This document shows positions 18,032 through 26,589 of a stretch of 64,000 nt of DNA, in pieces. Each line of letters starts with the position of its first letter. Positions within the stretch are counted from its first letter, which is position 1. The notes below the pieces were generated by a model, which was given only the letters and a program-made list of their open reading frames with translations, was not told where the DNA came from and made no database searches. The position numbers and the translations under genes were made by a program. The DNA is from Candidatus Bipolaricaulota bacterium (GTDB lineage Bacteria; Bipolaricaulota; Bipolaricaulia; UBA7950; UBA9294), in assembly GCA_028277345.1 (NCBI GenBank), contig JANQGM010000019.1, positions 62,001-126,000 on the forward strand. The letters are read 5' to 3'.

Positions 18032-20356
18032 CTAACTTCTTCTTGCTTGCGGTAATATAACTTTCACTTCCGTCTGCCAGGTGGCGTGATGGATATGGTG
18101 TCTCAGGACTTCTTGGCTGGGCGAAGGAAGCTTCACTTCTCCCTTTGATCCGCGGGCTACAACCTGGTTGTAGATCCCACTAGACTTGAGGCGTTCCAAT
18201 TCAGTTCTAACTGCATCGCGTAATACGTTCTCTTTGGGGGTCATTTCGAGAAAATGACCTAGCAAAGGAACGTTGAGATTGGACACCAATCTTGAGGGCG
18301 GTGCTTCAATCTCCCCTCCGTGTGCGCGTGCAATTTGTCTAGCCAAGAATAGCCCAACTCCTAATCCATCTGGTCTACTTGCATTGTTGCCTTCAGTTTG
18401 TCTTTCGAACAGCGCGAACTTCCGGTTTCCTTCAGGCATTTGCTCACCGAAATTCACGACAGAGATCACGTGATGCGTTCCGACGGGATGTCCCTCAATC
18501 CACGAATCGATCACAACCTTCGTTCCTGGATAGCAGTATTTGACCGCATTGTTAACCAAATTGTAGACGCACTGCTCAAGAAGAAGTCGGTCTCCGTGGA
18601 GCAGAACCCCACGATTTCTTCTACCTTCCGTAGATCTCATATGGGGAACAAGAATTTGCAGAGCCCTTACCTCAGCTTCAAGTCTGTAAGTATCTCTCCA
18701 CTTGAACAGCAGTTGGGAGTAGGGGATGATAGGTGCGAATGTCGGATCGGGGATTTCGATGACCATTCTTGCTGTCCTGCCCAAGTGCATAACTTGATCC
18801 ACAAACCCTTTAATATCTGTTCCAATCTCGACCAGCTTCTTCCGATTTGTGAGCTGTTGGGCAGAGGGATTGGACAGATATCCTTCAGCCAACCACTTGA
18901 GCCCCGAAGTGAGAAGGGCAGTTTCATGGCCAATGACTTGAAGCGATGCTTGAATGTCATTCCGTGCTTTGGCGGCTAGTAGTGCGGACAGATGAGATAG
19001 TGCTGTTGAGTAGAAGGATTCGATTTGCGAATCGACAAGAGCCCATGCCCTCCTTGCTTCCTCGTCGCATATGTTTGATTGCTTGTAAACAGTTATCGTT
19101 GCGCAACGACTTGAAGGTAGCATTGGAGAGGGGAAGTATCGGATGAGAGCTCGTTGCGGATTACTAGATGACTTGAAACCATGAACATGTTTCCATATCT
19201 TCGCATGATCTCGGGAATTGAGAGGTTCTCCACTTGGGTAATTCGATTCGATCGACTTGTTATCAATCCATACGTCCGAAAGAAGCTCCAATGCATGTTC
19301 GTCGGGGCCGACACTTAGAAGCATGTGAAGAGCATCATTCCCATCAGTAGAAGTGCTGGCTATCTCTTCTCCAAACACAGCCTTGGCAGCTAAGTCGAAG
19401 CTATTTGTTAACACGTTCAATTGCCTGCCGAGGGCTTCCCAGAAGTTCCTTGAGTCTACTTCTCCAGAGTGATTCCAAATATCGGAAAGCTCTTTCTTTA
19501 GATTCTTCATTGCGAAGTCGACTTCACGGCGGAAAAACCTCTCACGGAGCACTTGGATCTCATTCGTCATTAACTGTGAAAAACTTGTCGCACTAGCCGC
19601 TGCACGCTCTCGAATGTCCTGAAGCTGATCATTCGACAACGATCGGCCTTCATCTTCCAGCCAAGCTTGCTGGGCACAGCGCAGCTCTTCCAGTTTATTT
19701 GTGAGATTCTCCCCAAACTGATTGAAGTAGTGAGCTCCTAGACTGATTAGATCATTGGTGGGCAAACTTCGCAATCGCTCAACTGAATCGCTTGGGATAA
19801 GTCCGCCGACGATGAGAGCCCCAACCACGCTGCCTTCACATGTGAGTGGGATCGCGAGTTTCGTGAAGCCTAGGAAGGGACAATCGAACTCTAGGTATGT
19901 TGATTCCCCGCTAGTGTGGATCCTGAATAGGAGTGAAGAAAGAAGAGAGATTTCGGAATCGCTCCCAGACGATATCCGTTCTAGTGATTCCTTCATATCC
20001 AGCTCACTATATCCAATGGGAAGATTCCAAAAGGTGGCCGAGACGATGCAGTTGAATGCATCGCACAACGAATCGTCTGTCATGTATCTAAGGCAAGCGC
20101 AGGGAGCTACCCGTCTTTCCTCTATTCCTTGTTTGCCAGTGCATACTGGATTTCCGTCAGTTGAAAACTCAATCACAGCTGTTGGAAATCCCAGTGAGTC
20201 ACTGGTTGCAGTTTGCCAACCGACAACAAACTCTCTTGGGAAGATACCTACACCGTCAAAACCAGCAAAGTCTTCTGATCTATCGAACAATCCGCGAGTA
20301 ATGTGCCGAGGCCTGAAAGGCCATCTCCATTCGGGAGGCACGTTTCTATATGTCAT
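18032..20356 (-). CDS. Soluble sensor histidine kinase with PocR-like sensor region
   Basis: 774 residues; GGAAGGA precedes the ATG. The N-terminal 230 residues contain Cys-rich and LEFDCPFLGFTKLAIPL / CEGSVVGALIVGGLIP segments resembling the PocR sensory domain. A helical stretch follows, a second sensor-like region (about 300-440), then a phospho-acceptor-like helix with VIGHETALLTSGLKWL and a HATPase_c domain: N-box NLVNNAVKY, NFGEQMP and G-box GLGVGLFLARQIARAHGG. No membrane helix was seen. The C-terminal 90 residues after the ATPase have no assigned function and are shared with the other kinase. Confidence 0.75.
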   Translation of the reverse strand: MTYRNVPPEWRWPFRPRHITRGLFDRSEDFAGFDGVGIFPREFVVGWQTATSDSLGFPTAVIEFSTDGNPVCTGKQGIEERRVAPCACLRYMTDDSLCDAFNCIVSATFWNLPIGYSELDMKESLERISSGSDSEISLLSSLLFRIHTSGESTYLEFDCPFLGFTKLAIPLTCEGSVVGALIVGGLIPSDSVERLRSLPTNDLISLGAHYFNQFGENLTNKLEELRCAQQAWLEDEGRSLSNDQLQDIRERAAASATSFSQLMTNEIQVLRERFFRREVDFAMKNLKKELSDIWNHSGEVDSRNFWEALGRQLNVLTNSFDLAAKAVFGEEIASTSTDGNDALHMLLSVGPDEHALELLSDVWIDNKSIESNYPSGEPLNSRDHAKIWKHVHGFKSSSNPQRALIRYFPSPMLPSSRCATITVYKQSNICDEEARRAWALVDSQIESFYSTALSHLSALLAAKARNDIQASLQVIGHETALLTSGLKWLAEGYLSNPSAQQLTNRKKLVEIGTDIKGFVDQVMHLGRTARMVIEIPDPTFAPIIPYSQLLFKWRDTYRLEAEVRALQILVPHMRSTEGRRNRGVLLHGDRLLLEQCVYNLVNNAVKYCYPGTKVVIDSWIEGHPVGTHHVISVVNFGEQMPEGNRKFALFERQTEGNNASRPDGLGVGLFLARQIARAHGGEIEAPPSRLVSNLNVPLLGHFLEMTPKENVLRDAVRTELERLKSSGIYNQVVARGSKGEVKLPSPSQEVLRHHIHHATWQTEVKVILPQARRS

Positions 20357-20511
20357 AGTCGTCCTTCCAGATGATCCCTGTCTTGACGAATTCCGGTCAA
20401 GAGGATCTCAAACCAAAACGCGGATGTCCCTAACAACCGAGATCCACAGCAGACCTTGTTGCGGAATCACCGGTGAGATTGGATTAGGATATGTTTTTCA
20501 TGTTACTTCGA

Positions 20512-20943
20512 TTAGTCTATTCCTAGGCGCTTTGTCTTGTTCAAGTTGAGAAGAATCCTGCGAGCTCCGCTGCTAGTGTCTCCTTTCGATACAACAGGTA
20601 TTCCGTGTAGCTGCTCTTCCAAGGGAGTGCCGAAATACTTGTCGAGATAACCAGAGTATAAAACGGTTCGATGTCTCAGTCTTGGGTGTTTTGGCAGCAC
20701 TTGTCGATGGAGCCATACTGCTCCGGTTAGCAAACCAAAATCAGTTTCTTCTGTCTGATCAAATGTTAATCCAGTCGGATCAAGATTAAGATCAACAATG
20801 AGAAAATCTATTCTGTGCTCTGAAAGAATGGAATTTCCTTCTTCGGGCGAGGAGGCTTGGAAGACCTGATATCCTTTTGATGTTAGGTAGTCAGACATCT
20901 GCCAACACGATGCCCCTGTGTCTTCCAAAATAAGTATATTCAA
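20512..20943 (-). CDS. Stand-alone receiver protein paired with the 479-residue kinase
   Basis: 143 residues. The start is a TTG (20943) overlapping the kinase stop, with GGGAG seven bases upstream. Receiver features are NILILEDTG, the phospho-acceptor Asp in FLIVDLNLD, GLLTGAVWL, and HRTVLYSGYLDK with a final Lys in VVSKGDT. It has no output domain. Its resemblance to the 17567 receiver along the whole length, including the unusual GLLTG-x-VWL block, points to duplication of a kinase/receiver pair. Confidence 0.8.
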   Translation of the reverse strand: MNILILEDTGASCWQMSDYLTSKGYQVFQASSPEEGNSILSEHRIDFLIVDLNLDPTGLTFDQTEETDFGLLTGAVWLHRQVLPKHPRLRHRTVLYSGYLDKYFGTPLEEQLHGIPVVSKGDTSSGARRILLNLNKTKRLGID

Positions 20944-22379
20944 GATTTGGCTCCCATGGGCATGGTTAGTAGCGCACGGATTTCCCAGGTCGGTAATCTG
21001 ATCTGAGACTCTAGCTGGTGCGGCGAGATCTCGCTATGTGCAGACGATCCCCCTTTATCTGATACGATGATTGAGTAGATCCTCTCTTGCTTTAGGCGTG
21101 AGAGTTCATTCCTCGCTTGAGCGCGTAACGTCGTATCAACTCCTCTGTTGATGTAATCCTCAATCAGGGGGACGTTGAGGGGTGATATTTCCTTCGCAAT
21201 GTGCTCAATGGAACCATGATGCGCGTTAGCGATGCTCTGAACTAGGTATAATCCAATTCCCAAACCGCTTTCTCTTGAGCCAACTGGACCACGACTGAAC
21301 AAGGCGTAGAGTGATTCTTTGTCTTTCATTGCGTTTCCGTAATTGATTACGCTTGTGACATGACAGCTCTTGGAGTTTGTAGTCTTTGTATTCGAGAAGA
21401 GAGAAATTCTAGTTCGTCGATAGCAAAACTTGACGGCATTTGAAATAAGATTGAATACCGCTTGCTCATATAACTGAGGATCTACCGGAACTTTTGTATC
21501 GTGATCGCTATGAGCGTGTATATAGTCAATGCAGATCTCCTTCTGAGCTGCATCCAATCGGAACACTCGAGCCCACTTGTGCAATAGAGATGACGGATTG
21601 TAGTCTGGATTCCTTCTAGGATGGGGAATCTGAAAAGACAGCTGGGCTAATCTTCCTACATAGCGAAGTTGCGATGTCAAGCTCGACAGGTCATGGCTAT
21701 ACTCAACTAGTTTCTGATCCGTTAGGACCTCCATAGGCTTAGCTGTTCCTAGAGATTGGGATATCCAATCGATTCCAGCAATGAGCTGGCTGGCTTCATG
21801 GTCATGAAGCAACAGGCTTTTGCTGGCCAGATCTCGAATCTCTGATGCATGTTGAATTAGTCTGGCAGCAACAATGTAACGCAGGACCTCGTTCAGAAGT
21901 TGCACAATATCTGGGAAGCCGCTGAACACAGAAGAATCCGCTTTTCCTTGGGGATAGACTACAGCAGCGACAAGAGCTGACGTTGATTCAATTGGCAGAG
22001 GGTGCGAGTAAACGGAGATTTGCTGTCTGTGGACTGTGGTCCAGAGATTGCGGAAAACGTGGTCGTATATTTGCTCAGTAAGTGCCCCAGATAGACTGCG
22101 AGAAAACATTGATGATGGAAGATTCGAATCGGAGATATAGATTGGAAAATCGGATGAAAGGTTGCTGCTGCCCCCAGAGATTGCTATTGGGCTAAGTAGG
22201 GTTTTCCCCGATGAGCGAGGGTGATCCCTAGTGCATTCGAAAATGGCCACCGATTCTAGGTCGATTTCTCCCGTTAGCTTATCGAGTGCAGACTTAAGTC
22301 GGACTTGAAATGCATCTGGATCTCCGTGCGGATTTGATAGGACGATGGATTCAAAGAAGCTTCTCAATGCTTCAGACAT
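20940..22379 (-). CDS. Soluble histidine kinase, paralogue of the neighbouring kinase
   Basis: 479 residues with no membrane helix. The N-terminal 180 residues look like a GAF-type fold (IDLESVAIFECTRD ... ALVAAVVYPQG). The phospho-acceptor helix carries LLLHDHEASQLIAGIDWIS; the HE-x(4)-L-xx-G-[IL]-x-W pattern is shared with the 774-residue kinase and differs from the canonical HExRTPL. The HATPase has N-box NLISNAVKF, NYGNAM and SGLGIGLYLVQSIANAHHGS. After it comes the same kind of 90-residue tail (NVPLIEDYINRGVDTTLRAQ) as in the paralogue. First gene of the island operon. Confidence 0.75.
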   Translation of the reverse strand: MSEALRSFFESIVLSNPHGDPDAFQVRLKSALDKLTGEIDLESVAIFECTRDHPRSSGKTLLSPIAISGGSSNLSSDFPIYISDSNLPSSMFSRSLSGALTEQIYDHVFRNLWTTVHRQQISVYSHPLPIESTSALVAAVVYPQGKADSSVFSGFPDIVQLLNEVLRYIVAARLIQHASEIRDLASKSLLLHDHEASQLIAGIDWISQSLGTAKPMEVLTDQKLVEYSHDLSSLTSQLRYVGRLAQLSFQIPHPRRNPDYNPSSLLHKWARVFRLDAAQKEICIDYIHAHSDHDTKVPVDPQLYEQAVFNLISNAVKFCYRRTRISLFSNTKTTNSKSCHVTSVINYGNAMKDKESLYALFSRGPVGSRESGLGIGLYLVQSIANAHHGSIEHIAKEISPLNVPLIEDYINRGVDTTLRAQARNELSRLKQERIYSIIVSDKGGSSAHSEISPHQLESQIRLPTWEIRALLTMPMGAKS

Positions 22380-22529
22380 CTTGCTTTGTCCCCCTCAGTG
22401 TTTGCTCCTCCCTATATGGCCTACACTGACAATAACAACTAAGAGGAGCGATGGCAAAACGAGCTGTCAATCTCATAATTCACTAAGCATGTTCAGAATA
22501 ACAACTATAAGATTTGATTACCGCATTTG

Positions 22530-22754
22530 TCAGATCTGAACGGATACCCCGATCGCAATTCCCGCAAGGATCAGCAGAATGTTTGCTACGGAAAGAACCT
22601 GCCCAATCCAGACTGCGGGGCCGACTCTATTGCCGTTGCGCGCAAGGTGAATTGCAAGGGACAAGCAAATGACTGAAAGGAGGAGACTTATGCGGCAATC
22701 TAATAAGAGTATGGGCCAGGCTGCAAGGCTCGCGAATGCAATCATATAACTCAT
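22530..22754 (-). CDS. Small two-helix membrane protein
   Basis: 74 residues, nearly all hydrophobic. Two hairpin-like membrane segments (about 5-36 and 45-72) are joined by HLARNGNRVGPAVW. The pattern resembles short DUF4190-like integral proteins, but the match is weak. No convincing SD lies before the ATG at 22754; the ATG three codons later is an alternative. It precedes the kinase operon in the same orientation and could belong to it. Confidence 0.4.
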   Translation of the reverse strand: MSYMIAFASLAAWPILLLDCRISLLLSVICLSLAIHLARNGNRVGPAVWIGQVLSVANILLILAGIAIGVSVQI

Positions 22755-23093
22755 GTCATATCCCGGTGTTCATTAGCACTTCGAAATCTCCGGCTAATTC
22801 ATACCAACACTATAACAAAGAGGAAAACCAGGGGAAGTCTGCAAGTCTCTTCTTCAGTCGAGGTCAAGACTGTATTTGGTCAGAAGCGGAATAGACTTCA
22901 CGTTTCGGTTTCTGGTGGTCGACTGAAGCTGCGGCAGGTATTGAATTCTGATTCCTAGGTCGCTTGAGCACTATGGCAAGAATAGAATTCTTTTTAGGAT
23001 GGATATTGCAATTAGCTATGCGCATGAGGATTCAAACCGCGCGGTTTCCCGCATGGATTCTTGCAGCTCTCAGACATGTATACGGGAAATTAC
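22755..23093. other. Intergenic, A/T-rich, no gene seen
   Basis: About 340 bases between the small membrane protein and the IclR gene. I see no supportable frame, RNA or strong hairpin. Base composition is that of the low-GC island, so its right boundary probably lies here, close to the end of the IclR gene. Confidence 0.5.
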
Positions 23094-23876
23094 CTAATTC
23101 GACTGAACTTCCTGCGTCGTCAGCTCTCGTGTGATTTGCTCGGCGGCGGTGGTGAGGAGTTGGACGAGGCGGATACGGTCTTCGCCTTCGCTACGATGTG
23201 TGGGGACGGAGGCGCCGATGGAGGCGATGACGCGTCCTGAGAACGAGAAGATGGGAGCGGCAATGCCGCGGGTGCCCTCGATGGCTTCTCCGTCGGATTC
23301 GGAGTAGCCGATCTCTCGGACGTGTTCGGCGTCGCGTTCGAGTTCCAGAGGATCGGTAATCGTGGCCTTGGTGAAGGCTTCCAAGCCGACTTCGCGGATG
23401 ATGCGCTTGCGCTCTTTGGATTCGAGGTTCGCGAAGATGGCCTTGCCGGTAGCGCTAGCGTGAAGGGGATAGGTATCGCCGAGTTCGTAGGCGACGCGCA
23501 GAGCGTGATGGCCTTCGACCTTGTCCAAGCAGATTCCCACGTGATCCCGGAACCCGCAGAGAATGATGGTCTCGCCGGTCTCTCGGCTGATGCGCTCCAA
23601 ATACGGCTTGGCGACTTCGCGAAGCGGGCGTCGGGACATGGTGGCGGCGAGTTCGAGGATCTTGGGGCCCAGCCGATAGCCGGGACCGTTGGGCATTTCT
23701 TCCACGAGCAGATGGGCCTTGAGTGCGGCGACGTAGCGGTAGGCGGTGGAGCGGGGTTGCCCCATCTCCTCCGCGATCTCGGCGACCTGGAGTACCGGCG
23801 AATCGGCGAATAGGGTCAGGATCTGCACGCACTTCTCAAGCGTTCCGAGTGGATTGTTATTCTTCATGATTCCCAT
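23094..23876 (-). CDS. IclR-family transcriptional regulator
   Basis: 260 residues. The N-terminal winged helix-turn-helix (about 10-75; LQVAEIAEEMGQPRSTAYRY) is followed by the IclR effector domain (about 85-250) with YPLHASATGKAIFA and EAIEGTRGIAAPIFSFSG, both diagnostic. IclR proteins respond to small organic acids and aromatics and often govern catabolic operons. Targets are unknown; the large catabolic block from 32.4 kb is one possibility, but no shared operator was found. The ATG at 23867 is an alternative start. High-GC codon use returns here. Confidence 0.92.
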   Translation of the reverse strand: MGIMKNNNPLGTLEKCVQILTLFADSPVLQVAEIAEEMGQPRSTAYRYVAALKAHLLVEEMPNGPGYRLGPKILELAATMSRRPLREVAKPYLERISRETGETIILCGFRDHVGICLDKVEGHHALRVAYELGDTYPLHASATGKAIFANLESKERKRIIREVGLEAFTKATITDPLELERDAEHVREIGYSESDGEAIEGTRGIAAPIFSFSGRVIASIGASVPTHRSEGEDRIRLVQLLTTAAEQITRELTTQEVQSN

Positions 23877-23982
23877 TATATAAGATGAGTGTTCCCAATA
23901 TTCGGTTAATACTATACGTCCTACAGGCTGTATTCAAGGAGCGCAGTCCACTACCTCAGAAACATTGAAGATGGATCGGACT

Positions 23983-24822
23983 CTAGAGCCGGCGCAAGCG
24001 AGCTTCGATGTCATCAATTAGGGCATCAGGCGTCGATGCCCCCGCGGTCAAGCCGATGCGCGCGTACCCGGCTAGCTCATCGGGCCGAATGGCATCCGGG
24101 GACGAGATGAAGTGGGCGGGATGGCCGCTTTCGCAACAGGCTGCAAACAGGTTGCGCGTGTTGGCCGAGGTTTCGCTTCCCACGACGACCATTGCGTCAA
24201 CGGTGGCGGCCAATTCCCGGGCGGCGGTGTAGCGCGCGGTGGGTTCGGCGCATGTGGTGTCTTGCACGATGACATCTGTACGAGGATCGAGAAAGCCACG
24301 AATGCTCTCGGCAAATACCGCCAGGGCCTGAGGCGATTTGGTCGTCTGAGCGAGGATGGCAAGGCGGCCTTCGGTGGGGAATTCCAATCCTTCCAATGAC
24401 TCGGCGGCGGTGGCCAGTCCCCGCGCACGCGACAATAGGCCCTGCACTTCAAGATGCTCACGGTCTCCATAGACGATGCTGAAGCGATGCGCGTTGGCAT
24501 TCGCGACGACGACGTCTTGAGCCTCCCTGACGATGGGACAGGTAGCATCGAGGATCTCCAGCTCGCGCAATCGAAGCGCTGCGATCGTGGCCGTTGGAGC
24601 ACCGTGGGCGGTGAGTGCGACGGTGGCGCCGTCCGGAATCTGCGCGAGCGAATCGACCAGGCGCACGCCCTTCTCCACAAGACGCCTCATGACGTGTTCG
24701 TTGTGCACGATGGCATGCAGGGTGTAGATGGGAGCGTGCCTCTCGGCGGCCCCTTCGATGAGCGTGACCGCGCGGCGCACGCCGCCGCAGAACCCGAGAA
24801 CGCGTGCTCTGATGACATCCAC
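23983..24822 (-). CDS. ispH: 4-hydroxy-3-methylbut-2-enyl diphosphate reductase
   Basis: 279 residues. IspH/LytB catalyses the last step of the non-mevalonate isoprenoid pathway, reducing HMBPP to IPP and DMAPP with an iron-sulfur cluster. The three cluster cysteines are visible: GFCGGV (Cys12), DATCP (Cys95) and DTTCAEPT (Cys191). HNEHV (residues 40-44), the catalytic Glu in HLEVQG and the phosphate-binding SETSANT are also present. The usual TxxRQ after the third Cys is TARY here. It starts one base after the prenyl synthase gene, so the two form an isoprenoid operon. Confidence 0.93.
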   Translation of the reverse strand: MDVIRARVLGFCGGVRRAVTLIEGAAERHAPIYTLHAIVHNEHVMRRLVEKGVRLVDSLAQIPDGATVALTAHGAPTATIAALRLRELEILDATCPIVREAQDVVVANANAHRFSIVYGDREHLEVQGLLSRARGLATAAESLEGLEFPTEGRLAILAQTTKSPQALAVFAESIRGFLDPRTDVIVQDTTCAEPTARYTAARELAATVDAMVVVGSETSANTRNLFAACCESGHPAHFISSPDAIRPDELAGYARIGLTAGASTPDALIDDIEARLRRL

Positions 24823-24823
24823 G

Positions 24824-25831
24824 TCAATCCTCGGCCTTCGCTCTTGGCGTCATGAAGGCGGTTAGTCCCTCAAACAGGGCGGTGAAAGCGGAGAGGGCGT
24901 CTTCGGAGAAGGGGATGTAGGGAACTTGCTTGACGGCTTCCTGGAGATGCGCCTTCATCCGTTCTTCGCCGTCGGCGCGTATGGCAAGGCGCTCGAGCAG
25001 CGTGAGGATCTTTTCGATGTCCGCGTCCACGACGGGCTCGGACTTCATGGCACGTTCGAGGAACGCGCGGTCGTCTTCAGAGCCTTGTTGGTAGGCGCCG
25101 GCCAGAGGGTAGGACTTCTTTCGCTTGCGGAGGTCGGATCCGGCAGGACGTCCGAGGTCGGATTCATCGCCCCAGACGCCGAGCAGGTCGTCGCGGATTT
25201 GGAAGGCCATCCCGAGTTCTTCCCCAAACGAGGCCAGTCGCTTGATGACATCCGGCTCGGCCTCGGCAATGATACCGGCTAACTCCAGCGCGCAACGAAA
25301 CAGCGCGCCGGTCTTGAGCTGGATCATGGCACGATATTCGGATGGCGTGACCCACCGTGTCTCGAAGTCGAGATCCATGGATTGCCCGTCCACGAGATCA
25401 CGCATGGCGTCGAGCAAGCATCGAACAGCGTCTGCAGAGGTCCGGTCGGCCTCCTGCAAGGCAAGGGAGATCATCAGGTCTCCGGCATTGATGGCCTTGG
25501 GAACGCCGATGAGGGTCCAGACGGTCTTGCGGCCGCGGCGCTGACGATCGCCGTCCTCGATATCGTCGTGGATGAGCGAGAAGTTGTGAATGAGTTCGAG
25601 GCCGATGGCGGCAGGCAGGGCGGAGGCGAGATGGGCGCCCAGATCCTCGGCCACGTAGAGCAAGAGGCTGGGTCGCAGCAGCTTGCCCATAGCGTCGGCC
25701 GCCTTCCCCTTTACGGTCTCCAATCCGACGTGATAGCGCAGGATCTGCCGCGTGGCATCGTCCCCGCGCAAGGCTTGGCCGAGACCGTCTCGGAGGCTGT
25801 CTCGATAGCGCTCGACGAACTCTAGCTTCAT
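24824..25831 (-). CDS. Polyprenyl diphosphate synthase (IspA/GGPP synthase type)
   Basis: 335 residues. The first Asp-rich motif is DDIED (residues 89-93, in LIHNFSLIHDDIEDGD) and the second is in FQIRDDLLGVWGDESD, both needed for magnesium and allylic diphosphate binding. It extends DMAPP with IPP to C15-C20 or longer chains; chain length cannot be set reliably from sequence alone. It lies directly before ispH, which supplies its substrates. The archaeal or GGPP-like length and sequence could hint at C20 or longer products. Confidence 0.9.
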   Translation of the reverse strand: MKLEFVERYRDSLRDGLGQALRGDDATRQILRYHVGLETVKGKAADAMGKLLRPSLLLYVAEDLGAHLASALPAAIGLELIHNFSLIHDDIEDGDRQRRGRKTVWTLIGVPKAINAGDLMISLALQEADRTSADAVRCLLDAMRDLVDGQSMDLDFETRWVTPSEYRAMIQLKTGALFRCALELAGIIAEAEPDVIKRLASFGEELGMAFQIRDDLLGVWGDESDLGRPAGSDLRKRKKSYPLAGAYQQGSEDDRAFLERAMKSEPVVDADIEKILTLLERLAIRADGEERMKAHLQEAVKQVPYIPFSEDALSAFTALFEGLTAFMTPRAKAED

Positions 25832-25848
25832 GGTCTCCTTCTTTGAGC

Positions 25849-26130
25849 CTAAGTTAGCTTCGGCGGCAAAGAAATGGTGCCGAAATTCTTCTCGTAACGT
25901 TGCAGGTTCTCGCCAATGGCTTGGTGGAGGCGCTTCATGTGCCCCGGGTTGACGATGACGCGAGAGGTGAGGATCGCCTGATCGCCTTTGGGTGATTGGG
26001 TTTGTGGATCCAGCATCAGGAAGTCGATGATGAATTCTTCCTTGCGGTGCGAGATGAGGGCGAGATTGGCGTAATGCCCACGGCGTGTGTCATTATCTGC
26101 GGCAATTTGCATTTTTCGTTGATCGGACAA
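25849..26130 (-). CDS. DUF3467-family small protein
   Basis: 93 residues. The frame could begin further upstream, but a TTG at 26130 with GGGAGG eight bases before it fits best and gives LSDQRKMQIAADNDTRRGHY. The conserved core HYANLALISHRKEEFIIDFL, then SRVIVNPGHMKRLHQAIGENLQRYE, matches the DUF3467 family of about 90-100 residues, whose role is unknown. It ends 18 bases before the prenyl synthase start and is probably the first gene of that operon. Confidence 0.8.
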   Translation of the reverse strand: MSDQRKMQIAADNDTRRGHYANLALISHRKEEFIIDFLMLDPQTQSPKGDQAILTSRVIVNPGHMKRLHQAIGENLQRYEKNFGTISLPPKLT

Positions 26131-26193
26131 GGCGGCTACCTCCCTTGAGGATGAGATGATCTTAGTGGTTCTTCGATGGATGCACCATTCCAA

Positions 26194-26563
26194 CGCATCA
26201 CCAATTGGATCGCATTGGGACAAATGGGAATGCGGGAACTCTTTGAAGCTAAAATGGAGAGTTCCTTAAGAGAAATCGCAAGGGTGCGATTTCTCTGGGA
26301 ATGATCGACGCAATCCTTGTGTTGGATGAGCTGATGAAAGCTACTTTGGAGTGTAAGTGTCGGGCAATGGCAGCTCTTTTCGATTAGATAAGAGCTGCAA
26401 CGAGAATGCCAATGCGTCAATGAACAGATTGCATTGGTACAAGGATTGCTACGCAATCCTTGTGTCGGCTGAGCTGCTGAAAGCTAATTCAGGACTGTAG
26501 AATGTCTGGCAACGCATCAATGAACGAAATGCGTTGCGATGACAATCGCTTCGCGATTCTCAT
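26194..26563. repeat. Array of perfect or near-perfect hairpins with diverged direct repeats
   Basis: In a 459-base gene-free stretch I count seven stems: 26235-26265 (8 bp), 26269-26296 (12 bp, 4-base loop), 26370-26398 (9 bp), 26408-26437 (7 bp), 26439-26463 (11 bp, 3-base loop), 26509-26537 (9 bp) and 26539-26563 (10 pairs, one mismatch), plus an imperfect one near 26193-26219. Two diverged direct copies start CGCAATCCTTGTGTYGG at 26309 and 26452. The stem sequences differ but the spacing and the loops CAATGAAC recur, which suggests selection on structure. Identity unknown. Confidence 0.7.
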
Positions 26564-26589
26564 GTGAGGTGTGCCAGCGAACGTTGCTT

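Noticed and set aside
26194-26563. CRISPR array
   Set aside because: Repeats are diverged and irregularly spaced, spacers are absent, and no cas gene is in the window.
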